NCBI GenBank assembly: GCA_022828595.1
Contig: JAKGHH010000003.1
Location: 17,732,934-17,796,933 of the forward strand
Reading direction: 5' to 3'
DNA length: 64,000 nucleotides
Origin: Nelumbo lutea
Lineage: Eukaryota > Streptophyta > Magnoliopsida > Proteales > Nelumbonaceae
This document shows, piece after piece, positions 21,312-34,104 of the stretch (position 1 is the first letter of the stretch; each line of letters opens with the position of its first letter). The notes below the pieces were generated by a model. It searched no databases. It worked only from the letters and a program-made list of their open reading frames with translations, and was not told the origin of the DNA. Position numbers and translations under genes: made by a program.

Positions 21312-24300
21312 TTATAGGTAGTATCGCCTTAAGTTCGCGATGTTCCACGCTCGAGGTACTTGTTTGCCTTCCAAGGTTTCGAGTTCGTATGCCCCCCCGA
21401 GCGCTCTCTTTACTTTATAGGGCCCTTCCCAGTTTGGTCCAAGTTTGCCCACGCCGGGTTCGGGCACCATAATCTTACGAAGGACCAGGTCGCCGACTCG
21501 GAAGCTTCGTTGCTTTACTCAGGCATTGTAGTAGCGAGCTACCTGTTGCTGGTATGCCACTGTCTGGATGTGCACGAGGTCCCTTACCTCGTCCAATAGG
21601 TCAAGGTTGGTACGTAACTCGTCTCCGTTCGTCCGATCGTCGTATGTTTCTAGTCGCAATGTTGGTACTTCGATTTCCGCCGGGATCACTGCTTCAGTGT
21701 CGTAGGTGAGGTTGAAGGGGGTTTCTCCAGTGGTAGTTTTTTCTGTAGTTCGGTGAGCCCACAAGACACTTGGTAGCTCTTCGGCCCACAATCCCTTAGC
21801 TCGATCCAGACGTGCTTTCAGTCCGCGCAGGATGGCTCTATTCATTACTTCCATCTGACCATTTGCCTGCGGGTGCGAGACTGATGTGAAGTTTTGCCGA
21901 ATCCCCATGTTCTGGCACCACTCTTGGAACTTGATATCCTCGAACTGCTTGCCGTTGTCGGAGATTAGTACCCGAGGTAACCCGAAGCGACATACTATGT
22001 TCTTCCAAAAGAAGTTCTGTATGTTTCGGGCCAAAACAGTTGCTAGAGGTTCGGCTTCTATCCACTTCGTAAAGTAATCTACTGCAATGACTAGGAATTT
22101 TCTTCCACCTGTTGCTGGTGGGAATGGCCCCAGGAGGTCGATGCCCCATTGTGCAAAGGGCCACGGGCTAGCAAGGTATTTGAGGTCGGAGGCAGGTTGA
22201 TGGTGGATATTGGTGTGCTTCTGACACTTGTCGCATTTTCTGACGAGCTCGACAGCTTCTGCCTTCATTGTTGACCAGTAGTATCCTTGTCGAAGTGCTT
22301 TTTGGGTGAGTGCTCTGCCCCCCAAGTGTCCGCCGCATAGGCCTTCATGAGTGTCGTGGAGTACGAACTCGGCTTCGACGGGTCGCAGGCAACGCAAGTA
22401 GGGGAGCGTGTAGGACCATCGGTATAGTCGTTCGTCTATTATGACGTATTTGGCTGCCTGCCGCTGCACCCTCTTGGCCGCATTGCGTTCTGCAGGGAGG
22501 GTTCCGTCTATCAAGAAGCTCGCGAGTGGGTCGATCCAGCTCGGCTCTGCTTCCAGGACGGGAGCGACCTCCTCTGTCCCCCCGAGAATACTAGGCCGAG
22601 GTACTCCTCTATGTACACATTTCTCATGTTGTTGTGACTTGTGCTGGATAACCGGGACAGAGCGTCGGCCTCAATGTTCTCTGACCTCGGGATTTGCCTG
22701 ATGAAGTGTGACTGGAAGTTGAGCAGGGCATCTTTTACTTTCGCCAAATATGCGATCATGGAGAGCTCGCGTGCTTCATACTCGCCCGTAACTTGGTTGA
22801 CCACGAGCTGGGAATCGCTGCAGATGACCAAGTGTTTTGCCTTTACGTTTCGCGCTAGGTCCAGCCCAGCTACCAGTGCTTCGTACTCTGCCTCGTTGTT
22901 GGATGCCGCGAACTCAAAGCATAGTGCATATTCTAATTTTGTGCCGCCCGGGCCGCATAAGACTATTCCATCTCCGCTGCCTTGCCGGTTCGAGGAACCA
23001 TCCACGTGAAGGATCCAAGGCTCCTCATCCCAGTTCGCGTTTCGCTTGACCAGGAGAGATGCCACACTGGCTGCTACTTCACGAGGTTCAGACTCTATTG
23101 GCTCGGGAGCTCCGGGTTCGCCCAAACTGGGGACCTTGGGCTCGACCTGTAGAGCTTCATGGCTGAAAGTGCACTCGGCGATAAAATCTATCAAAGCTTG
23201 GGCCTTAATAGCAGTTCTTGGCTTGTACTGGAGGTCATACTCGCTGAGTTCGATGGCCCATTTCGTCAGTCGACCGGAAACCTCGGGTTTGTGTAAAACT
23301 TGTCTCAGAGGTTTGTCAGTCAAGACGATGACGGTGTGAGCCTGGAAGTATGGGCGGAGTTTCCGAGCTCCTGTCACCAGTGCGTATGCTAGCTTTTCTA
23401 TCTGCGGATACCTTGTCTCTGCTCCCTGCAAAATTTTACTAACATAATAGATGGGTCGCTGGACCCGGTCTGTTTCTTTTATTAGTACCGAACTGACCAC
23501 CTCGTCGCTTGCCGAGAGGTACAGTTCTAAGGTCTCGCCCTCCTCGGGCCGGGTTAAGGTCGGTACACTAGCGAGGTAACCTTTTAGCTCGTCAAACGCG
23601 AGCTGGCAGTCCTGGGTCCACTCGAACCCTTTGCCTTTGATTGCTTTGAAGAAAGGTAGGCAGCGGTCTGCCGATTTGGACATGAAGCGGCTTAGAGCGG
23701 CTATGCGGGCGTTTAGCCTCTGAACTTCTTTTACTTTTCGAGGTGGTCTCATATCTAGAATGGATTTTATCTTGTCCGGGTTGGCCTCAATACCGCGCCG
23801 ATTGACAATGTACCCTAGGAATTTGCCCGATGTGGCGCCGAAGACACATTTGTTGGGGTTCAATTTCATGCTAAACTGGCGCAGGATTCGGAAGACAGAA
23901 TCTAAGTCTTGTATTAATTCTTGTGAAAACTGAGTCTTGACGATCATGTCGTCTACATAGCACTCTATCTTCGTGCCAATCAGGGGCCGAAACAGACTAT
24001 TTACAAATCTTTGGAAAGTCGCCCTGACATTTTTTAATCCGAAGGGCATGACCTTGTAGCAGTATAGGCCGAACTCGGTTATGAAGCTGGTTTTTTCCTC
24101 ATCGGATGGGTCCATCCGGATTTGGTTGTAGCCCGAGTAGGCGTCCAGGAAGCTTAGCAACTCATGTCCCGAGGTCGCGTCTACTAGGCGGTCAATTCTG
24201 GGGAGGGGGAAGCAATCTTTCGGGCAAGCTCGGTTCAGGTTGGTGTAGTTGACGCACATGCGCCACTTGCCGTTTGCCTTTTTTACCAACACCGGGTTGG

Positions 24301-25420
24301 TCACCCAGCTCGGGTAATGGACTTCCCTTATGAAGTTTGCTGCGAGGAGCTTCTCGACCTCCTCGTCGACCACCCTCCAGCGTTCTGGGGCTAAGTTGCG
24401 TTTCTTCTGTCTAACGGGTCTGGCTACAGGGTCAGTATTAAGTTTGTGAGTTATCAGGCGGGGGCTAATGCTGGGCATGTCAGCCGCGGACTAGGCAAAA
24501 ATATCTAAATTTTGAAGTAAAAAACTCACCAGTTCGGTTCGTAGGGGTTCCTTGACGGAAGCTCCGATCTGAAGTGTGCGAGCTGGGTCCGTAGCCGAAG
24601 TCAGGATTACGATCGTTTCCTCTGTGGGCGAAGCTCGTTCCTCACCTTGCTTCGCAGGTCACTCCAGTTCGAGGTCGTCGGCCGCCTTGGTTTTTCCCTT
24701 CAGGGCGACAACATAACACTTGCGGGACTCGAGCTGGTCGCCCCGTGCTACCCCCACACCGAAGTCCATAGGGAACTTCATGGCCAAATAGTAGGTGGAG
24801 ACCACCGCTCGTAGGATATGCGTGATCGGCCGCCCTATTATGGCACTGTATGGGGAGGGGGTCGCGGCCACCAGGAAATCATGGTTGAGTCTGACCGCAC
24901 AAGGCCATGTGCCGACTTCCACAGGTATTGTTATTTTTCCGAGGGGCCTGACTTCCTCTCCGCTGAAACCCACCAGGGGAGTGTTCGCGGGCTTCATCTC
25001 ACTCCTCTATAACTGTAGCTGGTCAAACGCTGACTTGAAGAGGATGTCCGCTGAGCTGCCCGAATCTACGAGTACGCGTCTGACCTCGAAGTCGTTGATC
25101 CTTAGTTTAATGACAAGCGCGTCATCATGGGGGTAGCGGACCCCTCGTGCGTCGTCCTCTGTGAAGAAGATTGGTTCTTCGGTCTTTGGTCTCTTTGGGG
25201 GGTTCCGTTCCTCGAGGGCCACTTCGCGAACTGAGGTCTGGGCCGCTGCCGAGGTACACCCTACTACCACTGAACCTCCCACAATTACATGGATGGTTCC
25301 CCGAACTGGCCTCTCTTCCGGAGGTTGTCGCTGCAACGGTTCGGCAGGTCTGCTGCTAGACTCGGGGGCATCCTTTTCATGCTCCCCTTGCCGACCTGCC
25401 TTATTGTTATTATTGTTGTG
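21312..25420 (-). pseudogene. pol of element 2 (protease to integrase), degenerate
   Basis: In frame with gag on the - strand. Protease DSGSSADILF near 25,060; RT with AYSGYNQ and YVDD; classical RNase H; second RNase H with VDGSSNRQGS, NNEAEYEAL and CSDSQLV; integrase with CDKCQKH and DNGKQF. In-frame stops include 25007-25009, 24659-24661, 24491-24493 and 21519-21521. A 1-bp loss near 22,603 separates the second RNase H from integrase. The frame ends at TAA (21312-21314), 300 bp beyond the antisense gene's stop on the other strand. Two RNase H domains in tandem are a hallmark of the Tat lineage. Confidence 0.93.
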
Positions 25421-27139
25421 CTATACAAAGTTTCTCAAGTATCCACGACGGATGAGCCCCTCTATCTCGTCCCGGAGGTTATTACACTGCTTGGTACTAT
25501 GACCATGGTCTCTATGGAAACTACAATACAAATTCTTATTTCTCTCGTTCGGATTTCCCTTTAGGCGAGGTGGCCACTTCACGTATGGGGCGTCCTTGAT
25601 CGTCATTAAGATCTCGGTCCGCCTTGTGTTTAACGGCGTGTAATCCGTCCGAACTGCTAGGGGAGCTTGGAAGGACTGGTTCGGCTTCGGCTCCCAGGCC
25701 AGATTTTTCCTGTCGACCAGGTTGGAGAGCTCGCCTTCCCTCTTTCTTTTCTCATTCCCGCCTTCGGTTCGTTGGTTGATTTCTTCCTCTGTCCTCATGA
25801 ACTTGTTCGTGAGCTTGAGGAATTCGGCCACGGTTGCGGGCTGGTTAGCCACCATGTGCCATTTGAATTCTTTGTGCGTTACCCCTCTTTTGGGCGCCGT
25901 GAGCTGCACTGCGGGGTCCTACCGCGGTATCTGCAAGCATACTTCGTTGAATCGCTTGATGTAGCCCCGGATGGATTCTCCTTCCCTTTGGACTACTCCG
26001 AAGATGCTTTCCTCTGTTCTGGGGCACTATTGGCTGGTGACAAAGTGTGCGGTGAAGACCTGCACGAACTGGGCCCAACACTTTATCGACCTGGGGGCCA
26101 GGTTCCTCTACCAAGTGTGGGCTACCCCCCTGAGGGTGGTGGTGAAGGCCACGCACATGCACGATTCGCTGACCCTGGCGAGGTGTATTTGGGACTGGAA
26201 AGCGTCAACGTGGTCGTTGGGGTCGAAGGACCCGTCGTACTTGTCCAGAGGTGGGAGCTTAAAATTTCTGGGTAAGGGGACCGCTAGGAGTTCTAATGCG
26301 TGGGGGGAAGGAACCGAGAGAATCGGGGCAGCTTCTACCTCGTTCGAGCTCGTATCTTTGCCTCTGAGCTCTGACAAGACACGGGTGGCGGTTCGGCGAC
26401 TTCGCCGGCGCCTTCGTTGTTAAGTGGGCCTTGTACTGGTGCTGCTGGCCTCCGTGTTACCGAGCTCGATGGGCCTGGAATGCTGGTAGTCTGCCGCCAG
26501 GGCATCGAATCGGTTTTCCGTGAGCGGGAACTCGGGCTTGGAGTGCCGAGGTGCCGATCTTGAGGGTGAGGTTCCTGACCCGCCTGCTAGCTGTGAGGCG
26601 GGGATGATTTTTTTCTCTCTTCGGCCTGGGGACGAGGCCTGGCTATTAGGGGGGTTCTAGGGCCGGGAGGCCTTTCCCTAGTGGGGGTGTCCATCCTGCG
26701 GGGAGGCCTTGACCGGCCTCGGAGCGGGGTGGCGAGGTGGAAGTAGTGGTTGGTTCAGTGGCAGTTGGGGGAACTGCTGTTGATAGTGATACTGGGAGAT
26801 GTTGTGCAACACTTGGTGCTGGTGAAGCTGGTGCTGCTGGAACTGTTGCATTTGGGCTTGCATTGCCCGCATGCACTGCATCAGGTCGTCCAACCGGTTT
26901 TGGCTGGCTGCCTGGGGGACGGCAGTCGGTTCAGTAAAGATTGTCTCAATAGGGGGAGGAAAGGGGATGCTTGTGGTAGAAAGGTTTATGGGCGCCACTG
27001 CTTGTGGCGCGTTCAAGCTGGGGATCCCATCCACCAAAAGGGGGATGGTGAACTGTCCAATGCACACCACGGGGACTTGAAGTTGTTCCCCGGTGGTGTT
27101 TGTCTCCGTGCCACATCTGGCGTTGCTGGAGGAGGCCAT
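25421..27139 (-). pseudogene. gag of element 2, degenerate
   Basis: Begins at ATG (27137-27139), 82 bp inside the 5' LTR boundary, with MASSSNA. The N-terminal part is Gln/Pro-rich (MQAQMQQFQQHQLHQH). The Retrotrans_gag core follows, around LPPLDKYDGSFDPNDHVDAF and LTNKFMRTEEEIN. The C-terminal zinc-knuckle-like motif is YCSFHRDHGHSTKQC, then EIEGLIRRGYLRNFV. Gag would package the element RNA into virus-like particles. The same frame continues into protease. Several in-frame stops, including 26678-26680, 26108-26110 and 25421-25423, make it non-functional. Elements 1 and 3 lack most of this region. Confidence 0.88.
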
Positions 27140-27220
27140 GAGTGTTGGGTTTTTTGAAGAAAAGGGGTTATGGAAGTTTGGAGGGAGGCTTTTTGAAGCG
27201 TTCCCACAGACAACGCCAAT

Positions 27221-28141
27221 TGATGATGCGCAATCCGGCCGGTCTTAGCTATCAACGACCTTGCTTCTGAACTGGGTAGCAGGGAACCTGAAACGGAGGA
27301 GATGAGGAAGCTTCAAGGGGAACCCAGTGTAACGGCTCTGAAGCTTAAGTTAGAATCCTTCAAAAGCAAGATAACACCAGATAGCGCAAAGTTTGCATAC
27401 CTCGTTTGTTGGGGGCAAGGGGCTCTTATAATCACTTCGCGCACTCGCTCCGAGGCCCTTGTCAGGTCGGGTATGATTACCCTTGCGCTTGTCAATTCGG
27501 TCATCGTCCTTTCTGCTGGGACCGAACCGTCACTGCCTAACCGTCTCTCTAACTGGAGATGGCGGTGTCAGTGGCGGTGGCAGGTGGCCGTTTAGAGTGC
27601 GGCCGCCAAGCGTCAGATCCCAAGTCAGTCAGGTGCGACGCCCTTGGGCACAGACTTCCTCAGTGTCAGGCATGGTACGACTTGTTCGGTTTTGGTGCCC
27701 AGAAGGTGATGCGGTGGTGAGCGAGGCGAAGTCTTGAGTTCGGAGGTATCTATAGGGCAGGTCAGTTCGGCGAGGTGTATCCTGAACTGTTTCAAGGTTG
27801 GCCAGTTCGGCGAGGTATACCCCGAGCTGTTACAAGGTTGGCTAGTTCGGCGATCGGCGAGGTATACCCCGAGCTGTTACAAGGTTGGCCAGTTCGGCGA
27901 GGTATACCCCGAGCTGTTACAAGGTTGGCCAGTTCGGCGAGGTATATCCCGATCTGTTGCGAGGTTGGCCAGTTCGGATTACTTTTTGGTTTTGGGCCAA
28001 GGGCGAGTTCGGGCCCCCAATAGGGAGTTCGGTCCGCTGGTGTCCCCTTGGTGTTCACGCCTTAGGCTTGCTTTTTAGCCGAGCTGTTGTTTTTGCCACG
28101 TGTCGCATAACTGTGAGGTCGGGCCAAATCTTCCTTCATCA
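27221..28141 (-). repeat. Element 2 LTR (5' LTR, right), 921 bp
   Basis: Five tandem units as in its partner; the difference in length is mainly a 7-bp insertion in unit 3. TATA-like box at 27425-27430 (- strand). The primer site lies at 27210-27218 and carries two changes from the other elements. Confidence 0.93.
27761..27967. repeat. 40-bp tandem array in U3, 5 units
   Basis: Five units; unit 3 is 47 bp because CGATCGG-type bases are duplicated. Otherwise the same order as the left LTR. Confidence 0.97.
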
Positions 28142-30455
28142 TTTCCAATCCTCTGAGTAATGAACAGGTTGCCCGGGACCCAAGAAAGGGATAGGATTTA
28201 TGGACATTCATGTAAATAATTTCCAATTTACAGTGTTTAATTACTGTGTTAATTCTACCATATATACCCAGCTAGCTAGAGGGTTTGAAGGAGAAGGGTC
28301 AACCTAGATAGCTAGATCATTTCTTTAGTTCTTGAGGTGGATGAGGAGGATCAAGATCACCATTAATGGTTACCAAGTGGAATGCCAAGGCTTCTTCTCA
28401 CTGTATCAGAGATAGAGAGAGATACCAGTGAAGCCTATTTTGTTGCAGTACTGAACTAGGCCAGTCAAGCTTAACTGTGGTGAACTTGTTAGGGTATTTT
28501 TGCCATTATATGATTAGCACATCCCTTAATTAGAACTTAGAAGGGCATCTTTGCTATGTCAAGCTTGTTTAATTAAGAAAGAATAAAAGCTTACTTTCTG
28601 GTCTACAGTCAGTCTGATAGAAACTCATGAAGTTATGTAGCTGAACTGATAATTACCTATTCCTTTTTCTTTTAGTGGACAAAAATTGTATTAATAAAGT
28701 ATTTAATTAGGGATACTGAAATCAACCCAACTTGCCATTCAGCCTTCAAGCTAAGGAGCTCACAACCTAATTAATATAGATTATTAGTTAGGATAGAAAG
28801 AAATAAGTCATTTAATTCAGCCGCTTCACCATTACTACTACACTGCTCATGACAATTTGCAGCAGGTAAGGATGAGATCAGGAATGCATGGAGAGCTTTG
28901 GTCCCCTCTCCACTCTCCAGTCTCGACGAAGGAGAGATTCCAACCCTACCTACAATTTTGTTTTCGTAGTTGATGTTTCCCTTTCTTTTCTTTGTTGGGA
29001 CTTGGGAGGTGCGGGACCCAACCAAAGTTCTCAAGCGCTATACCCAAAGCAACTCCTATTGAGGACTGTTTATAAACACATTATATATCCAAATAAAAAA
29101 GAGGCTAATTACCAAATTCTCATATTTTCTGAATGTTTTATGTAAATTCTGTTGTATAGTTTTTGAAAAAAAAGAACATTTAGAATAACACATAATTTTA
29201 AAGCTTTCTCATATAAAAGAAAGTTTTTAGGCACAAACATTTCAAAAAAACACCATATTTTGAATATAGAAAATCCATACATTTTTTATTTTTATTTTTA
29301 TTTTTTCGTATTGTAAACATGCAGACATACTAGTTAATGGTTTCGTCCTAATATAGTGCAACCATGAAAAGGTCATTTCTATTGTTGGAACCAGCTATCT
29401 AGGGTCTTTAGAGGGATAGACTGGATATGGTCCTAATCTTTGGCATTTTTTGCACAAGTGGCCACTGTAGATTCAAACTCACATCCTCACACATGCCAGC
29501 CCGAGATTTATTAAACAGTGTATGTGCCACAACTTTCAATTTCACCATATACACTAGTAATGGCTCCTATTTTTTTTTTCTTTATTGAAATCAATCTCTA
29601 TTTTTGTAGTTTGTATGGTCTCCTTGAATTTTGGGAGAATGATGGTTCAGCCCAGGGTCAGAACTTTTAGGCTCAAAGTACAGTTGGTGTGAGTGCCAGC
29701 TTAGAATTGATGTTAATTCACGATGGGTGTTGGTGTATAAAGTGAGGATTTTTGACATTTTGAGTGTTTATAATTCTGCAGTGAAAATCAGAATTCTGCA
29801 TTGGGCCTGTCCATACTTTTCCATTGAATTTTCTCTAATAGAATGCATGATAGTTTGAACCTAGGCAAGATAAGGGTAGCTTGGAATTTATGAAAAATTC
29901 TAAAAGGAAACATGATTGCATTCTGTTAGTCCTTGTAACAAATACCTAATGGAAAGAGGTCTTTGCTAGGAAACATATATGATAGGGGATGTCTGAGTCT
30001 ATTTCTAAAAAGCAGGAAGTGGTAGCTGATTTCAAGGAAGTTTCAATCTCTCTCTAGAAAGAATGATAAAAAGTTCTGTACAATATGTTTTAAAGCAAAA
30101 TTGTATATCATTACAACTCAAACAGCTGATCAGCTAAGTTGTTTAATACCATATCTATTATTACAATTCAAACACCATCTATTTGCCATATTTCATTTTT
30201 GTCTCATTTTTTTAAATTAAAACCAAATTATACCAACTTTTTCAACATTTATTTTTCATCATCATATTTGGAATTTTAGTGAAGTTTACGCATGTAATTA
30301 ATATCTAGAGATTGAACAGTCATGACCTTTTTTGGAGCGTATAAATCAAAGAAAAGTCTATAATTTATTAAAGAATCCGTATTTTTGGTTATAAGTATCA
30401 TATTTTTCCTTTATTAATTGAAGTTTCATCTTATTTTAATTGGATATGGCACTAA

Positions 30456-30849
30456 GGGGTGCTCTTTTTTTAGATTTTGAGAGGGGGAAAGTTGGTCGAT
30501 GGGATTTTGGTTCCCATTGACCAAAAATACCATGCTCATTTTTCATATTTATGTGGGAATCAGGAAAAGTTTATTTTCCTGGGTATCACTTACCCGGGTA
30601 TGTGATACCCATCTCCTAGGTGGATAAATAACTTTCCCACATAGGGAAAAAGTTGCTAACACTTGAATGGAACAAAAATGCCCATTTTAATAATAGATTT
30701 TTATGACTAAGATGGTCCTTACCTTATTTACCTATTAAATAAAAGAACATGGATAAATTCACTTACCCGGATAAGTGTTTCTTAGGAAAAACTTACCCAA
30801 ATAATTGTATTTACCTGGATAAGTAACTTACCAAAAAACGAATGGAGCC
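30456..30849. mobile_element. MITE-like element with TAA target duplication
   Basis: Flanked by TAA at 30453-30455 and 30850-30852. Ends are GGGGTGCTC and (reversed) GGCTCCATTCG, weakly inverted. The interior has several inverted CTTACCCGG / CCGGGTA-type motifs. Tourist (PIF/Harbinger) affiliation is inferred from the 3-bp duplication. Confidence 0.45.
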
Positions 30850-30939
30850 TAAACAGAATGGAATGGCGAAACAGGATTCACGTAACCTATCCTACATGAT
30901 TGAAAGAATTGTGTAAATTACCAAAAATGGGTTCACTTA

Positions 30940-31058
30940 GGCTATGTTTGTCTTAAAGGAAAAAGTAGGGAAAGGTAAGAAAACCTTTACAAATCTTGTG
31001 TGAATTTCTCTACCTTTCCTTTCCTTTCTCTACCTTTTCCTTCAAACCAAACAGAGCC
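30940..31058. mobile_element. Tourist-like MITE
   Basis: 119 bp with TTA duplications at 30937-30939 and 31059-31061. The left end GGCTATGTTTGTCTTAAAGG pairs with the reversed right end GGCTCTGTTTGGTTTGAAGG, and the two arms nearly fill the element. A 3-bp TTA duplication and GGCT(C)TGTTTGG ends are the Tourist / PIF-Harbinger signature. Non-coding. Confidence 0.8.
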
Positions 31059-33239
31059 TTAATGTTGTAAATAGAATATGTGGTGGAGCTCATTTTCTCA
31101 AAATTATTTATGGTATATCATTTCTTTAAAACCTAGTAGGTATTTGGTACTGTGGTTACTTCCTTCATTGCCATTTGCCATGTAGGCATTTTGGTTTTAT
31201 CCAAATAAATCCTTATTTGATTGAATTGATTGAGGAAAATTGGTTATATTTGTTTTACCTCTAAAAGTGATTTTTGGTGAAAACAACTATTTTGAGATTT
31301 CTTGCTCTAGAGGCATTTTCACCTCATTTGGCCTACGTGACGCCTAATCTTGCTCAGGTGTCTTAAACCAAAATAAACAATTGTGCATCAGGATTTGTGC
31401 ACTACTCAACTGATTTCCCGGTTTCCAAGATAAAAATTAATGTTGCCTCATGAAATAGACAAAATAAAAAGTTAAAAACCATCATTTTAACTCTACTATA
31501 AATGTTATTTTATATGTTTTAAAATTTTTTCTTAGTTTCAACCGCATTTACGTATGGTTCAAATTATTATTATTTTTTTGTTTATGATAAAATATCATGG
31601 CTCCAGCAATGTTTGGAACTATGGGTGTTTTTTTTTAATAAATGCTGCCACATAGGTACTACTTCATCATCTAGCCCGTCATGCTGATTTGTACACATAG
31701 AGACTCGTAAAAATTGGCCTTAATTTATATGCATGTTTATCGTTGGAGGAAGGTTCATTTTAATACTTTGATGTTTATTTATTATTATGCTAATGTGATG
31801 CAGTAAATGGTTTCATTATTATTTTTCTCGGTTTTATAAATAAATCAAATACAAAGCATTCAATGAATAAACTGAAGCGCCTATACCAAATACATACTAA
31901 AGGTGGAGCAAATTCAACCCCGCACCACACTAATAAAATTATAAAAGAATGTTGTTCTAGCTAGGGCCTTCTAGGCTAATAATTTGAAACATTTAAAGTA
32001 ATTATGGCAAAAGATTAACGTCCAGCTTGCATCACTGTGTTTTATGACAAAAGCGATTAAAATTTGCATTCTCAGGCATTTGCACTGCAAAGTAAACTAC
32101 ACTCTTTTTTTTTTTTTTTTTCTTTTTTGAGACAAGCTAAGACTCAATTTATTAGATGATGATGATCTTTCTAAAGCAGGATGAATTGAGATTCTGATTC
32201 ACACCAATATAAGCATGTGATGATCATACATAGTAACACGGAAATCGAATTCAAGGTTAAGACGAGTCTCATGCGCAAAATGATGATAACACAAAATGGA
32301 TCCCACACCCAGACCAATGTTCATATTCAAACTAATTATGGTTCATGTTACCCCTACCTTAGCTTTGGACTTGAATCTCTCTTCATCTCATCGTGGCTTT
32401 AAAAAGGCGATTTTTTTATTTTTATTATTTTTTATATTTGCCCATAAACTAGGCCACAAAAATTATCAAGAGGAGATCCACCACAAATGTTTAGTGGATT
32501 TAACGTCTCTTAAGCTAACCCCAGTAAACATTTCTTTTATTAAGCCCAAGGCCCAATATTACATGGGTCCCATCCAAAATGTAAGTCTTACCTCTGCAAA
32601 AAAATTAAAAAAAGAAAAAAAGAAAAAAAGAAAAAAACAATTAACCAATCTGAATTCTGAAACCCACGAGAATTTTAGGTGAACAAGAGTTACCGATTCT
32701 TTGTTCTGGATGGCGACTTTTCAGATTGCGAACACGTGTCAAGAATCAGAGTGTTAGATGATGGATAGGCTGATAACATAACAACCATGACTTCGACATT
32801 AGCGGGGCCCAATGTGCATCTCAAGATAATTTAGTACGTGCAAACGACAATATGAGTGTTTATGATACCGATGGGGGTATTGATGCTATGCCTCACTTGC
32901 TCAGATTGTTTTACTCTAAAAAGGGGTAAAAAAATTTCGGTACGTAAAATCACAGTTACATATATTTGCCGTTTAAGGGCCACCAAGAACTACATAGAAA
33001 CAAACGCTGCCTATTGTGTAGGATTCACCCTTTTATTAAATCAAATCGGAGTTTTCTGTGGTACAAAAATGTCTGTTTGTTTTGCTCCGGACTACAATTT
33101 TGTAGCTGGAGTGACAATCCTTTTCGTTTAGTGTTCAGACTTCAGATAGATCCATCCTAATTCCTTGTGCCAGACAAGTTCCTTATTTTCAGCCATATGG
33201 CAAAACACCCAAACTACAGTTTACATCAGCTCTATAATT

Positions 33240-34104
33240 TAGGGGTGAGCATTTGGTTTATTTAGTTAAAAATCGAATAAAGAAATGAAAATCAAATCGA
33301 AACTGAATTACAAGAAAACTGAAATAACCAAAACCAAAATTTTTGGTTATTTTGGTTAAAAATCGAATTTAATTAATATACATATATAATATTATATATT
33401 ATAACCTATAATATATATTATGAAATTGAATTTCATTCTAATACATTATGTATAATATATTAATATATAAATATATAGAATATTATATATTGTATTAACC
33501 AAACCAAATTGTCCAAAAACCAAAACCGAAATTTTCGGTTCGGTATTTCGGTTTTAACTAGGGGTGAGAAAAAAAAATCTAGAAAACCGAACCAACCGAA
33601 ACCGAATTGAAAGATTGATTAACCGAACTGGTTGGTTCAGTTTCAGTTCGGTGTTTTTAAAAACCGAAGGTATCGGTTCTGTTTCGGTTAACCAATACAA
33701 AAAACCGGTGGTTAACCAAACCGACCAGTATACATATATTTCTATATATTATATATTTTTTTATATTTTTATATATTATAAATTAATAAATATGTATTAT
33801 ATAAGTATATATTTGTAATATATGATATATTATTTATTATTTAAAATATATTATTTATATATATATTTAAAATTTATTATTATATATATATATATATTTA
33901 TAATATATATTGTAAAAATTAAAAACTGAACAACCGACAAACCGAACCAACAATTAACTGAATTGATTAACCGATTAACCAGTAGGTTTCAGTTACCGAT
34001 TTTCCAAAAACTAATACTACCGGTTCGATTACAAAATATGTCCCATGATTCAATTAACTAAACTATGAGTACCCCTAGTTTTAACCGAATAATGCTCACC
34101 TCTA
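33240..34104. mobile_element. Outer hAT-like MITE, interrupted by a second one
   Basis: Ends are TAGGGGTGAGCAT (33240 on) and ATGCTCACCTCTA (to 34104), inverted with one mismatch. The flanking 8-mers CTATAATT and CTATGTAT agree at 5 of 8 positions, so an old duplication is possible. The body has 'aaccgaaccg'-type repeats and long AT runs. Removing the inner element leaves about 338 bp. Confidence 0.6.
33559..34077. mobile_element. Inner hAT-like MITE with perfect 8-bp target duplication
   Basis: Bounded by GTTTTAAC at 33551-33558 and again at 34078-34085, an exact 8-bp duplication. Ends are TAGGGGT and ACCCCTA. 519 bp, non-coding, with AT-rich centre. It lies inside the element at 33240-34104, which has similar termini. 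Confidence 0.8.

Larger units (their letters stand above)
17452..28141 (-). mobile_element. Ty3/gypsy (Tat-type) LTR retrotransposon, element 2, all domains present
   Basis: 10,690 bp, - strand orientation, LTRs at 17452-18364 and 27221-28141. Flanks are TTTCT (17447-17451) and TTTCC (28142-28146), a 5-bp duplication with one mismatch. Gag, protease, RT, both RNase H domains and integrase form one original frame from 27139 to 21312, about 1942 codons. The opposite-strand gene follows at 19034-21008. This is the most complete copy but has many stops and one frameshift. A few percent of LTR positions differ by eye, so it is not very recent. Confidence 0.94.
28142..33239. other. Gene-poor intergenic region
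   Basis: AT-rich. It contains two Tourist-like MITEs (30456-30849 and 30940-31058), a T-rich tract at about 32106-32127 followed by sequence typical of a retroposed 3' tail, and scattered low-complexity runs. Frames at 28771-29145 and 32217-33160 show no domain and overlap on both strands. No RNA gene is recognised. Confidence 0.5.
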
